Positions 31,269 through 42,708 of a stretch of 64,000 bases of DNA are shown piece after piece. Position numbers and translations under genes: made by a program. Location of the stretch: the NCBI GenBank assembly GCA_017654935.2, contig CM065690.1:10301808-10365807 (forward strand), read 5' to 3'. Source of the stretch: Phymorhynchus buccinoides (lineage: Eukaryota > Mollusca > Gastropoda > Neogastropoda > Raphitomidae). The notes below the pieces were generated by a model. That model ran no database searches, was not told where the DNA came from, and saw only the letters and a list, made by a program, of their open reading frames with translations. Within the stretch, counting starts at the first letter, position 1. Each line of letters opens with the position of its first letter.

Positions 31269-31465
31269 TAAGGCCGGGTTCACATTAGACACGTAAGTTC
31301 TGTACGGAAAACCGTAAATAAGTGGAAGAAAGAAGGATAAAAGTTTACGCATAATGGGGAAATTCGGACACGTGCGCTAATCTTTTCCCTTCTTTGTTTC
31401 ACTTATTTATGGATCGCGCACGGGTTTCCGCACGGAATATCCGCTTATGTGCGTACACGGCCTAA
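31269..31465. mobile_element. Foldback/MITE family TTAGGCC, copy at 31.3 kb
   Basis: TAAGGCCGGGTTCACATTAG to GTACACGGCCTAA, about 197 bp. AAATAAGTGGAAGAAAGAAGG pairs imperfectly with the downstream CCTTCTTTGTTTCACTTATT, so the whole element folds back. Confidence 0.88.
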
Positions 31466-32253
31466 GTGTTATTACAGCAGACAAGAATGTTGGCTTATTT
31501 TATTTTATTTTGCTGGTTTGTTTGTGTGTAGCTGTCTAGTGCTAGCAGGATTGATGGAGGGTTAAAGTATCTCTCAAAAATATGACATTATAGATTTGAT
31601 GTAGAATCGTCTAGATGCAGAATTTTTATTTTTATTTTTTTTACATCATTCCTAGATCCTATTTTTGATTTCTAAATAAGATTGCTGATAACTTTTCATT
31701 GGATCTGAATTTTAAAAAACTCGGTGATTATTTAATGTATATGTATATATGGGGGGGGGGGGGGGGGGGGGGGTTTCTTGTTGCTTTTGTTCATTAATTG
31801 AAGTTTTAATGATGCTTTTCTTCTTTTGTTTCGAGGGCAAGATGTAAAGAAGCCCATTGTGTGCTTATTCTTTTCCCTCAATAAACAAATGTTTCCAATG
31901 TTTCTCTCTCTCTCTCACTACTTGAGCGAGCTGTTGCGGCGCTTTGCTCTTGTTATATTGTAATACTAAGAGCTTTTCAAATGTCATTATCTTACCTGAG
32001 CCTGCCTGGCTCTCTCTCTGTCTCTCTCTCTCTCTAGTTATCCTTCACCATATATTAATGGTAACAACATTGAAGAAGTAGATTCACACTAAGTGCTAGG
32101 GATGGTTATTGACAGCAATCTGTCATGGTCTACCCAAGTGCAAAGTGTTTGTAAAATGGTTTCTAAAAAGATATTTCTTCTAAGATAAAACATTTCCTAA
32201 AAATGGACTCCCGCAAAGTATTCTTCCCTCCCTCCCTCCTCCCCCTCCCCCCC

Positions 32254-32260
<7 letters not shown>
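31466..32260. other. Intergenic sequence with retroelement-like tail
   Basis: No gene. A poly-G run lies at about 31750-31772, and a GAGGGCAAGATGTAAAGAAG...CCCTCAATAAA tail at 31834-31890 belongs to the family at the window start. Confidence 0.5.
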
Positions 32261-33367
<1,107 letters not shown>

Positions 33368-33583
33368 GACTTTCTCATAAGTAGAGTCTACTGTACCAAC
33401 AATGGTCCAAATTAATCTAGTTATTGGAAATAAACTAAAATGTGCGGAAATTCAAGTCAAATTAATTTGACTAAATAAATTAAATTAAATTGAATTAGTA
33501 AATGAATCAAAGCGCTCAGGGTATCGACATAATAAAGGTGCCAGAATGAAAGGGGAACAACTCTTGTAAGACAATGAAGTGAG

Positions 33584-33760
33584 TACTGTATTTTCCGGAC
33601 AATAAGGCAATACTTTTTTTTTCCTAGACTGAGACCCCTGCGCCTTATAATGTGACTGATAATATAGTAAGAAACTATAATAACAAAATCTGAGTTTTGT
33701 GTACAATTTTGGGGGTGCGCCTTATAATCAGGTGCGCCTTGTAGTCCGTAAAGTATGATA
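33584..33760. mobile_element. MITE with TACTGTATTTTCCGGAC ends
   Basis: The left end TACTGTATTTTCCGGACAAT mirrors GTAGTCCGTAAAGTATGATA on the right. Internal GCGCCTTATAAT blocks are shared with the element nested at 19125-19278. Confidence 0.8.
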
Positions 33761-33764
33761 CTAT

Positions 33765-34600
33765 ATAAGGCTTGTTTGTATGCCTTGGAAATTAGGCTTT
33801 GTTCTGTGAGGGATATATTGTTGCATTGATGAATGAAATTAATTATGAAAAAATGAACAAGGGTTTATAGTATCAAAAACGAAGAAAATGAAAAGAAGGT
33901 ATGGTAAAGGTAAAGATGTGCCACCCCCCCTGCATTTCTCGGTTAATTGTATTTTTCCGTTTTTGCCTTTCTTACCATACATAAAGCTGTATTTTAGGAA
34001 CATTTTCAGCTAATTCTCTTTTTTGAATACTAACCCTAACCCTAGCCCTAAACCTAACCCTACCCCCCACTTTGTACTGCAGTACACCGCGATTTGTCAC
34101 AGTTGTGGTTCGTTGCGTTTTTCTGTCTTACAGGGTGGGGGGCAGTGCACAGCGCCGGTGTTTATCCTGTGCAGCATCAGTGGAGAGCCTGGTCCTCTGC
34201 CCTCTGCTCTCCAGTGAGTCCCAGCCCAGGTTTTCCAGCATGGTGACATAAGTCATCTACGTTTTTTTTAATCAGAACAGACATCAAAGATAAAAGGGAA
34301 GAAATTGCAACCGCAGACGTAACAATTTCATAATATTGATTTTATTCCAGAATTGGCACTATGTGGCAAACTATAGGCGAATGGCAAAACATTTGTCGAT
34401 TTTGGTTTAAACAAGATTTATTCAAATAAAGCACATACAGCAGCACATCATTTAAATAAGTAGAGCACAACAAGCTTAGAGCTTATACAAGGCACTCCAA
34501 CATTTTTCAATTACATAGTATTGGCTGCCACAAGCATGGAAATAAACAGCACAACATCAATATTAGTGTACAATGGGCAGAAAAACAAATAAAACAATAA
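33765..34600. other. Intergenic sequence with telomere-like repeat
   Basis: 34031-34064 holds about five CCCTAA-type units. A possible exon (34131-34213, CTTACAG acceptor and CCA|GTGAGT donor) has no recognisable product and is not called. 34410-34600 matches the dispersed repeat at 8120-8320. Confidence 0.45.
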
Positions 34601-34602
34601 CT

Positions 34603-34738
34603 TAGGGGAAGACGGGGTAAAAAGTGCATGGGCGGGTAAGAAGCCCACCCCAATTATCTCATAAAATAAAGAAAATTTCAGTCAAACTTGCCCATGAGAC
34701 GAATGCTAGACATTAACGCTCGTCTCATGGGCAAAATC
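34603..34738. mobile_element. Truncated copy of the TAGGGGAAGACGGGG foldback element
   Basis: It matches the left arm and centre of 51904-52120, lacking most of the right arm. Confidence 0.8.
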
Positions 34739-34754
34739 AACGGTTCAAGGTATT

Positions 34755-34874
34755 TTAAAGACCCCCCACGTCATGTGTCACATTCCCTCTTATGCTAGGG
34801 AGATTTCTTAAGATTTCGTACCAGCTATGAGGGAAAACCGTGATTTTGACACGTGACGTGGGGGGTGTCTTTAA
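34755..34874. mobile_element. MITE, TTAAAGACCCCCCACGTCA family, copy 1
   Basis: TTAAAGACCCCCCACGTCAT mirrors TGACGTGGGGGGTGTCTTTAA. The interior has CCCTCTTATGC and AAGATTTCTTA-type blocks. Other copies: 42580-42708, and a half copy at 38995-39066. Confidence 0.85.
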
Positions 34875-34875
34875 G

Positions 34876-35560
34876 AGTCAAGATGGGTCAGTTTAGGTTC
34901 AAGGCCATACAATGGAGGCTCAAGGCTTTGCCATGAAGGGTCAAGGTCAATCGTCGGGGAGGGTTATGATAAAATTATGGCTTGAACAACCGGTTAACGG
35001 AAAGTCTAAGTCAACCAACAAATAATGGAAATTATCTCACCAGTGCAGGGTCAATTTAAAGTTCATCAACAGAATATCAAGGTTATATTATTAATGGTCA
35101 AGGTCAATCTATGGAAGGTCACGGTCAGTCAACGCGGGATCAGGGCCATCTAACAGAGGGTCAACATCATGTGTTCTTCTTCTGGAGGCTTTAGGTCCCT
35201 ACCACGCGATGCATATCTGGGAACCAAAAGATAACTTCAATCAGTAGAAGGTCAAATCAACGGAGGACTGATCAACGATCTAAGGAATGGTCAAGACTGA
35301 TTATCAGAATGTCATGGTCAAATCAACGATTTAGGGTCGCGTTAAGTATATTTCAAGTCTTCACTTCTTCTTTTGTGTGTGTGTGTGTGGACAGAATCAA
35401 AACAATCGAGAGTAATAAATAGTGATCATTATATTAATTTGTACAAAGTTCTATATCGGAGGGGCTATAGTTCTTTCAAGTCTAAGTCGATACAAGGTTA
35501 GTCCAAGCGTGTCCCACGAGACGACGAAAAGAGCTTTTCAAGGTTCAATCAATCAAGGTC
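34876..35560. repeat. Degenerate 'GGTCAAxGTCAATC' repetitive region
   Basis: Loosely repeated GGTCAAGGTCAATC, GGTCACGGTCAGTC and AATCAACGG words at irregular spacing, without a fixed unit. No coding signal. Confidence 0.55.
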
Positions 35561-36655
35561 ACTCAACAAGCAAGCTAATGCAACAGACACTCAACAAGTA
35601 AGCTAATGTCCAAAAATGCAAGGTAATGTACATAGGAAGGAAAAACCCTAAACATGATTATTATATGAAGCCGAACTGCACAACCAGTAAAATTAATATA
35701 TGTGAAAACGAGAAAGACTTGGGAATAACTTTTGATCCAGCTTTGAAATTTGATACACATATACAGAAGGTAACCAGTAAAGCTAACCAAGTAATGGGAT
35801 TAATCAAAAGATCATTTGACTATCTTCATAAGGATATATTTGTTAAATTATACAAGGCTATGGTTCGACCTCGCATAGAATATGGTAACTGTATATGGCA
35901 TCCTAACCTAAAAAGACAATCAATAATAATTGAAAAAGTTCAGAGAAGAGCCACAAAATTAGTTAAAGCATGTAAAAATATGTCTTACGAGGAACGTTTA
36001 AATTTTCTGAAATTACCATCTTTGAAGGGAAGAAGACTTAGAGGGGACCTTATTCAAAGTCAAACCTATAAAATTGTACATAATCTTGATGATATAAATT
36101 TCAATGACTTTTTCATAAAATGCACAGTAGACAAGACAAGAAATAGTGATGGTAAATTGTTTCTTAACAGATCTAATACTAACACCCGCAAAAACTTTTT
36201 TACTAACCGTGTTGTTCATATGTGGAATGATCTACCAATTAACATAAAGAATGCACCTAGCATTAATGAATTCAAAAATCTTTTGGACGAAAACACAAAT
36301 TTGATTACAAAATTTAAATGTTTTGATGAATAAAAAAAAAATATATATATATAAAAAAGCCATTCTCTTAAAGATTTATCTTTTTATTAGTTTATTGATT
36401 TAAGAGACGCAAACCACTAAATAAATTCTGACAAGTCAAATTCATCGAGAAGGGGCGTAATAAGGGCCGAGAGGCCTATGCATAGCCCTACATCACCTAC
36501 CTACCTACCTACCCTACCCTACCTAATGCAACGGACACTCAACAAGTAAGCTAATGCAACGGTCACTCAACAAGTAAGCTAATGCAACGGTCACTCAACA
36601 AGTAAGCTAATGCAACAGTCACTCAACAAGCAAGCTAATGCAACGGAGCAGTCGA
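35561..36655. repeat. ~28-bp minisatellite interrupted by a LINE insertion
   Basis: The unit CACTCAACAAGTAAGCTAATG with CAACGGT occurs at about 35561-35606 and again at 36524-36648. The CR1-type fragment lies between. Confidence 0.85.
35607..36360 (+). mobile_element. CR1/jockey-type LINE, 5'-truncated reverse transcriptase C-terminus
   Basis: An uninterrupted frame (stop 36331-36333, about 235 residues) reads KDLGITFDPALKFDTHI, KLYKAMVRPRIEYGN, KVQRRATKLVKACKNM, LPSLKGRRLRGDLI and FFTNRVVHMWNDLP. This is the thumb and post-RT region of CR1/jockey-clade LINE ORF2. The palm catalytic motifs (including FADD) and the endonuclease are absent, so it is a dead 3' fragment. It ends in an A-rich, TA-rich tail. 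The open frame suggests a recent insertion. Confidence 0.88.
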
Positions 36656-37080
36656 AAAACACCGACTTTTCGAAAAGCGCGAACTACAAACCAAACGAAA
36701 AGCGTGAACTTGTAATGAAAGAAAGCGCGAACTTGGTTTGTCGAAATGCGATTTTTTGGTTAAAGCAGCTAGGGTTAATATACGCGAGTAAAATTCAACA
36801 CAACCACCCAAATCACAGAAATCTCCCACAGCTACACGAACACGACAAGCACGCACAAAATCCACGATGTTATAACTGCAACGTCTGTCGCTTTGTGGTT
36901 CCTGATTAACGTGTGGGGGGAAACAAATCAGAACAAAATATTTTGGTCACATGACTGTGTTGTCACAACCCAGTCGAAGAGACATTTGAAAGCGAGAGAG
37001 ATGAACGCGGAGCAATGATAATTATGGCTGTTTTTTTAGATACAAACAATACATTCGCGCTTTCTCTCGGAACATGGAAA
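36361..37080. other. Intergenic sequence with an unexplained frame
   Basis: A + strand frame at 36610-36909 is open for 99 codons but its first part is satellite. No domain was recognised, and I do not call it a gene. Confidence 0.4.
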
Positions 37081-37082
37081 AT

Positions 37083-37215
37083 CTGATTAACGTCCTATAG
37101 TCCGGCCTGAAACAGACACATAATGGGACTGTAGTAGATATAAAGATGGTGGGAACGATCCTGGAGGCAATGCCCGGAGGCAGTGCAACACCAGGAAAGT
37201 CCCGAATTAGTAACA
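37083..37215 (+). repeat. Dispersed 'ACGTCCTx...GACACATA' repeat copy
   Basis: AACGTCCTATAGTCCGGCCTGA through GGAGGCAATGCCCGGAGGCA to AAAGTCCCGAATTA. Confidence 0.8.
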
Positions 37216-37329
37216 ACAATGCAAATATATCATAAAGATAATCGTTTTCTGTCGTTCACATTCGCGCGCTTTTCATACACTCGCGCAAATCCAAAAAAAT
37301 CGGAGTCGCGCGGCTTTTTGGATGCAGCC

Positions 37330-37535
37330 TTAGGCCGGGTTCACATTAGACGCGTAAGTTCCGTACGGAAAACCCTAAATAAGTGGAAGAAAGAAGGACA
37401 CAAAAGTTTACGCATAACATAGGGGAAATTCGGACACGTGCGCAAATCTTTTCCCTTCTTTGTTTCACTTATTTATGGATTGCGCACGGGTTCAGTTCCG
37501 CATGGAATATCCGCTTATGTGTGTACATGGCCTAA
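37330..37535. mobile_element. Foldback/MITE family TTAGGCC, copy touching the - strand gene
   Basis: TTAGGCCGGGTTCACATTAG to GTACATGGCCTAA. Its right terminus contains the stop codon of the - strand gene (37532-37534). Confidence 0.88.
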
Positions 37536-37951
37536 TGCAGTAAGGTCGAGGTGGAACCTATGGCGGGCAGAGCAGGACAGGTGGTGTAACTGTAGTACCC
37601 CCCTTGCCCTCCTGGGGGGCTTCGGGGGGTGTCTGGGGGCAGTGTGCTTGCAGGGGTGGTGGTAGTCGCAGTGGCAGAGGAAACTACCCCTTCCCGGCTA
37701 GGGATTGACTCTCTGGGCGAATCCTCTTCATGCTCGCTCAGCTGAGCCGCTGCTGCTGCTGGTAGTGATAACGATGATGATGCCTGCAGGGCCTCTGCTG
37801 AGGAGGCCGGCTGGCCTTGGGGCCGGGGCCTCGGCCGAGTGAGAGGGGTTCTGGTGGAAGGGGTGGGGGTGTCCAGGCGCTCCCTTCTTTCTCCTCCTCC
37901 TTCCCTTCCTCCTCCTCGTCCTCGTCGGTCGGTGACGGTGGGTAAGGATAC
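37532..37951 (-). CDS. Unidentified low-complexity protein, last exon
   Basis: Acceptor TTCTCAG, then 139 codons and TAG, in phase 0 as required by the preceding exon. The product starts VSLPTVTDRRGRGGGREGG and continues through Pro/Thr/Arg-rich text, ASSSLSLPAAAAAQLSEHEE, and ends TCPALPAIGSTSTLLH. It has no domain that I recognise. The alternative frame (PYPPSPTDEDEEEEGKEEE) is also open but stops earlier and does not fit the incoming phase. The stop codon lies within the end of an inserted foldback element. Confidence 0.65.
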   Translation of the reverse strand, partial: VSLPTVTDRRGRGGGREGGGERRERLDTPTPSTRTPLTRPRPRPQGQPASSAEALQASSSLSLPAAAAAQLSEHEEDSPRESIPSREGVVSSATATTTTPASTLPPDTPRSPPGGQGGYYSYTTCPALPAIGSTSTLLH

Positions 37952-38164
37952 CTGAGAACAGCCAAGGTGGGTGTTGTTATGGATTTGTTTATTTATTTGT
38001 TTTTAAGATTATGTGTTCATACGTACTATTGCAAGAAGCCAATGTCCATAGGTGTTTGGTTTTTATAAAAATTAGTTTCTGTGTGTGTGTTTGTGTGTGT
38101 TTCTTAGTCTGTTTGCTTGGGGGAGAGTGTCTTTGGTATGTGTGTGTGTGTGGGTGTGTGCGTT

Positions 38165-38184
38165 TCTGTCTCTGTCTCTGTATC

Positions 38185-38256
<72 letters not shown>

Positions 38257-38304
38257 ACGTCTTAAGGCTGATGGAGTAACCACTTTAGAGTAATTTATTC
38301 ATTC

Positions 38305-38367
<63 letters not shown>

Positions 38368-38444
38368 CTCTTCTCTCACTCGTCTTAAGGCTGATGGAGT
38401 AACCACTTTTAGAGTCATTTATTCATTCACTCACTCTCTCTCTC

Positions 38445-38511
<67 letters not shown>

Positions 38512-38693
38512 TTTTTTATGTTTCCTAAATTTGTTATGATATTACTACCCCCTACCCCCTTTTCCTCTCCTTTTTTTCATGTTTTTTCAATTTTCTTTCA
38601 TTTGGATTTGTTTTTATATTTTCGAGGGCATTGTGTAAAAAAGCTTATGCTTATCTATTAACCCTCAATAAACATTCGTATTCGTAAACATTC

Positions 38694-38767
<74 letters not shown>

Positions 38768-38830
38768 ACTGTCACTATGTCTGTCTGTCTCGATCTCTCC
38801 CTCTCTCTTATACTTTGACTGTCTGTCTGT
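38165..38830. repeat. CT microsatellite blocks with repeated linker
   Basis: Four (CT)n blocks. The linker CGTCTTAAGGCTGATGGAGT followed by AACCACTTT and AGAGT(A/C)ATTTATTCATTCAC occurs twice (38257-38305 and 38382-38432). A GAGGGCATTGTG...CCCTCAATAAA tail is at 38625-38690. Confidence 0.9.
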
Positions 38831-38994
38831 CTCTCTGGACGTCACGTGTCAAAATAATAACATAGCGCTCTTCGATGATCATCCTCAGAGCGCTTTACAA
38901 ATATTACGAGAGAAAACAATCAAGAAGAAAAACATTATTACAAAACAATATGAAGAAGTATATAAAATTTAAAAAAAATTAAATCATGGTTTAC

Positions 38995-39243
38995 ACGTGT
39001 TTTCCCTCTTAAGAAATCTTCCAAGCATAAGAGGGAATGTGACACGTGACGTGGGGGGTCTTTAAACACACCACACGCGCACACACAACACACACACACA
39101 CACATGACCAAACAAAACGCCATCACCACCATCCTCACCTCTCAACACCCCCACCCCAAGCACCCATGCCAAACTATAAATACATACATACATGCATACA
39201 TACACACATACATACACATATACATACATACAAACATACATAA
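38995..39243. repeat. Half MITE plus CA/TACA microsatellite
   Basis: 38995-39066 is the right half of the TTAAAGACCCCCCACGTCA family. It is followed by CA and TACATACA repeats up to the splice donor of the next exon of the - strand gene. Confidence 0.75.
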
Positions 39244-39271
39244 TTAAATCCATAAAAATCGACGTGTCTAC

Positions 39272-39725
39272 CTGAAAATGTTCTGACAAAGCATACACGG
39301 GCTCGGCAGCTGAGCGAACATTATGACCACTGTTGTTGTTGTTGTTGTCCTTCTTACTATTATGAACCACCCTTCGCCTTTGCTGTTGCTGCTGCTGCTG
39401 CTGATGATGATGATGATGATTCAGTTCTTTATCGGAAGGAACCCCTACAAAAGAAGGCTGCGCTAAGGACGGGCGACCCTTTCTGTTCACCACGCCAATA
39501 ACACCACTGCTGTTGGCAGGACTTCTCGGGTGAGGAGGCGACTGGCGCCGCGGGGAAGAGGTGAAGGACACGTCAGCGTCACCCGATACTGTCCCACTAG
39601 TAGAACTGCCCGGAATATCCACCACCCCGTCTTCTTCGTTCCATTCCTCGTCGTCTTCTTCGTTATCGTCGTCTTCTTCTTCCGAGTCGTCTTCGCCCTC
39701 ATCGTCAGAAGGGTACCCACGTGAT
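39272..39725 (-). CDS. Unidentified low-complexity protein, third supported exon
   Basis: Acceptor CAAGCAG, donor CAG|GTAGAC, incoming phase 2 and outgoing phase 0, both matching neighbours. It begins SRGYPSDDEGEDDSEEEDDD, a strongly acidic stretch. It continues with a Ser/Pro-rich segment (FTSSPRRQSPPHPRSP, possible proline-directed phosphosites), a HHHHHQQQQQQQQRRR run, NNNNNSG, and ends YALSEHFQ. Homopolymeric codon runs (CAG, GAT/CAT, AAC) show repeat expansion inside coding DNA. Function unknown. Confidence 0.75.
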
Positions 39726-39959
39726 CTGCTTGAGAGAAGAAAAACAAAGAGCAGAAAAGGAGAGTGGGGTCAAGGTTTTAGTTTCAGTTGCGGTTTTTTT
39801 GACAGAGTCATTCTTCTGTATTGGGGACAGTTCCGAGGGGAGATTTAACCTTCTTTGAATACCAGTAATTTTAAGATTACAGAAATGGGGAGCATACACA
39901 AAACTGAAACAGACTGCAACGTCACTGGAACATACAGCAAACAAACAACTACACGACAA

Positions 39960-40200
39960 GACTTTTAGTGCAAAGTGACGTTATTTTATTCACAAGAGAC
40001 AAAACAAAACTACTGGATATTTCGGCGGATGCGCCTTTATCAACACAGACAAACAAGAAAACAGCAAATATAACAAAAGGAGCAAAAAAAACAGGCAACA
40101 AAAGAAGAAAAAAAACAACAAGATCAAAATTAAAAACCAATACTTCCACTCTACTGCCCAATGCGTAAATGATGGGGGGGGGGGGGGGGGGGGGGATACA
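39960..40200. repeat. Retroelement-like terminal sequence and poly-G
   Basis: CTACTGGATATTTCGGCGGA followed by TGCGCCTTTATCAACACAGA is a phrase typical of Penelope-like element termini (general knowledge). It ends at a poly-G run (40171-40194). Class uncertain. Confidence 0.4.
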
Positions 40201-40249
40201 TGTTTCTTGAATATTAAAGATAAAGGACAAAACGCACGCTCACACGTAC

Positions 40250-40305
40250 GCGCGTACACACACACGCGCGCGCGCACGCACACGCACACGCACGCACGCA
40301 CACGC

Positions 40306-40349
<44 letters not shown>

Positions 40350-40350
40350 A
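40250..40350. repeat. CA/CG microsatellite
   Basis: Alternating CA and CG dinucleotides, all ORFs artefactual. Confidence 0.9.
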
Positions 40351-40385
40351 CTTAGATGCATAGAGCACGCGCGCTGACACTTTTT

Positions 40386-40703
40386 TTCTATGTGCAAAAA
40401 GGTCATAATTACAACGTCTGTTAATGTGGCAAATACGTGTACTACACACCCTTTCCGAAACTTTGTCTATGTGCAAAAAGGTCATAATTACAACGTCTGT
40501 TGATGTGGCAAATACGTGTACTACACACCCTTTCCGAAACTTTGTCTATGTGCAAAAAGGTCATAATTACAACGTCTGTTAATGTGGCAAATACGTGTAC
40601 TACACACCCTTTCCGAAACTTTGTCTATGTGCAAAAAGGTCATAATTACAACGTCTGTTAATGTGGCAAATACGTGTACTACACACCCTTTCCGAAACTT
40701 TGC
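40386..40703. repeat. 79-bp minisatellite, four units
   Basis: The unit contains TCTATGTGCAAAAAGGTCAT, AATTACAACGTCTGTTAATG and CGTGTACTACACACCCTTTC. Four tandem copies, nearly identical. Confidence 0.93.
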
Positions 40704-40995
40704 TTATAAAGAGGGGAAGTATTGTTTTGTATGTTGCATTTCTTTGATTTTTTTTAAAAAGCTGATAATAATTATTATATAACCTAATTATTTTGTTTAG
40801 GTTTTCCTCCATAAAATGACGTCACACTGCGCCTGTTGTGTATTCTGTATTTGCTTGCCATGCTGTTTCACAAACCCGTCCATCATTCTTTATCCTGGTA
40901 CCCCTACCCCACCTGCCTTTTCATCCTCCCACCCTCCACCACATCCCCACCTTCTACCCCCAACACCATCACTACCACCACCCACCACCCCTCCA

Positions 40996-41498
<503 letters not shown>

Positions 41499-41515
41499 CC
41501 CCACACCCACCGCAC

Positions 41516-41932
41516 CTATCCAAAGGCTCGCTGCGATGTCGTCGAAGCGGAGAAGGCAGGCCAGAGACCACGGAAGAGGAGCTAGCGGTGGTGGTGGTAG
41601 TCTTGTAGCTCCTTGGACCTCCTCCCCCTCCTCCCAAGGACTGGGTATGCTGAGGCCGAAGACCAGCCGCCCTGGGACGTTGCTGATGATGATTCTGGTG
41701 ATGCTGCTGATGATGGTGGTGGTGGTGTCTGCCGCCGTTTCGGCTGATGCTAGCGCAGGAGGAGGAGGAGGAGGAGGAGGTCTTGAAGCCCTGGAAGGAC
41801 GCGGCGGGTAGGGTCGATGACCCCCACCGGGGTCCGGGGGGTCCGTTGCGTTCCCAGGCGCGCAGCAGAGACCGCTCTCCCGGAGTCGTGTACGTTTTGC
41901 TCCAGAGCAGCCGGGAGCGACGAAAGTCGGAT
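41516..41932 (-). CDS. Unidentified low-complexity protein, second supported exon
   Basis: Acceptor AACCAG and donor GATAG|GTGCGG, phase 2 in and phase 2 out. It reads (R)SDFRRSRLLWSKTYTTPGE, then WERNGPPGPRW, a (S)7 run, SISRNGGRHHHHHHQQHHQN, GGGGGGPRSYKTTTTT and SPLRRHRSEPLD. The phase match on both sides and the poor quality of the other frames support it. The Arg-rich start and RRHRSEP (a possible 14-3-3/basophilic kinase site) are notable. No named domain. Confidence 0.72.
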
Positions 41933-41967
41933 CTGGTTTGTCAGAAAGGTGGGGGTTTTTTTTAGTA

Positions 41968-42167
41968 TAAGGCCGGGTTCACATTAGACGCGTAAGTTCC
42001 GTACGGAAAACCCTAAATAAGTGGAGGAAAGAAGGATACAAGTTTACGTATATAGGGGAAATTCGGACACGTGCGCAAATCTTTTCCCTTCTTTGTTTCA
42101 CTTATTTATGGATTGCCGCGCACGGGTTTCCGCATGGAATATCCGCTTATGTGTGTACACGGCCTAA
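41968..42167. mobile_element. Foldback/MITE family TTAGGCC, copy at 42.0 kb
   Basis: TAAGGCCGGGTTCACATTAG to GTGTACACGGCCTAA, 200 bp, in an intron of the - strand gene. Confidence 0.9.
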
Positions 42168-42175
42168 AGGTGTTA

Positions 42176-42492
42176 TAAAGGCCGTATTCGATTTTGTTGA
42201 GTGAAAGTGGTTGCGAGTTGCAGTTTTATTCAAACTGAAGTTTTGCTTAGCAAATATGGTTGTCAATGAACTGAAGTTTTGCTTAGCAAATATGGTTGTC
42301 AATGAACTAAAGTTTTACTCAATAAAATTAATGTGGTTCCGAGTTTCATTTCACTGAATTTTTGCATAATAATGTGATTCCGAGTTTGATTTCAACGGAT
42401 TTTACCAATGATTTGTTAACAACACATTTATCTCAATGAAAGTGACAACTACTTTCTTTCGACAAAGTCGAATTCGGTCTGATACGGCCTTA
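42176..42492. mobile_element. Inverted-repeat element AAGGCCGTATTCGATTTTG
   Basis: The left end AAGGCCGTATTCGATTTTGT pairs imperfectly with the right end GTCGAATTCGGTCTGATACGGCCTT. The interior holds a duplicated 47-bp block (CTGAAGTTTTGCTTAGCAAA...TCAATGAA). Confidence 0.7.
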
Positions 42493-42579
42493 GCAATTTC
42501 TAGCTTTGAACACTTAAATGACATTCTGTCTTAATTTTAGGCGGTTATATTAGTACAATAGCCTAAGTTAGGTAAGTTA

Positions 42580-42708
42580 TTAAAGACCCCCCACGTCACG
42601 TGACACATTCCCTCTTATGCTATGAAGATTTCTTAAGATTTCTTACCAGCTATAAGAGGGAAACACGTGAAAACCGTGATATTAACACGTGACGTGGTGG
42701 GTCTTTAA
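42580..42708. mobile_element. MITE, TTAAAGACCCCCCACGTCA family, copy 2
   Basis: TTAAAGACCCCCCACGTCAC to CACGTGACGTGGTGGGTCTTTAA. Confidence 0.87.

Noticed and set aside
34131..34213. Candidate exon with CTTACAG acceptor and GTGAGT donor
   Set aside because: Only 83 nt, no recognisable product and no partner exons nearby.
36610..36909. 99-codon + strand ORF
   Set aside because: Begins in satellite sequence. No domain, splice context or start-site support.
37738..37965. Glu-rich frame YPPSPTDEDEEEEGKEE as the last exon reading
   Set aside because: It looks like a continuation of the acidic exon, but the incoming phase 0 from donor CAG|GTAGAC requires the neighbouring frame, which is also open to a later stop. 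Alternative splicing could still use it.
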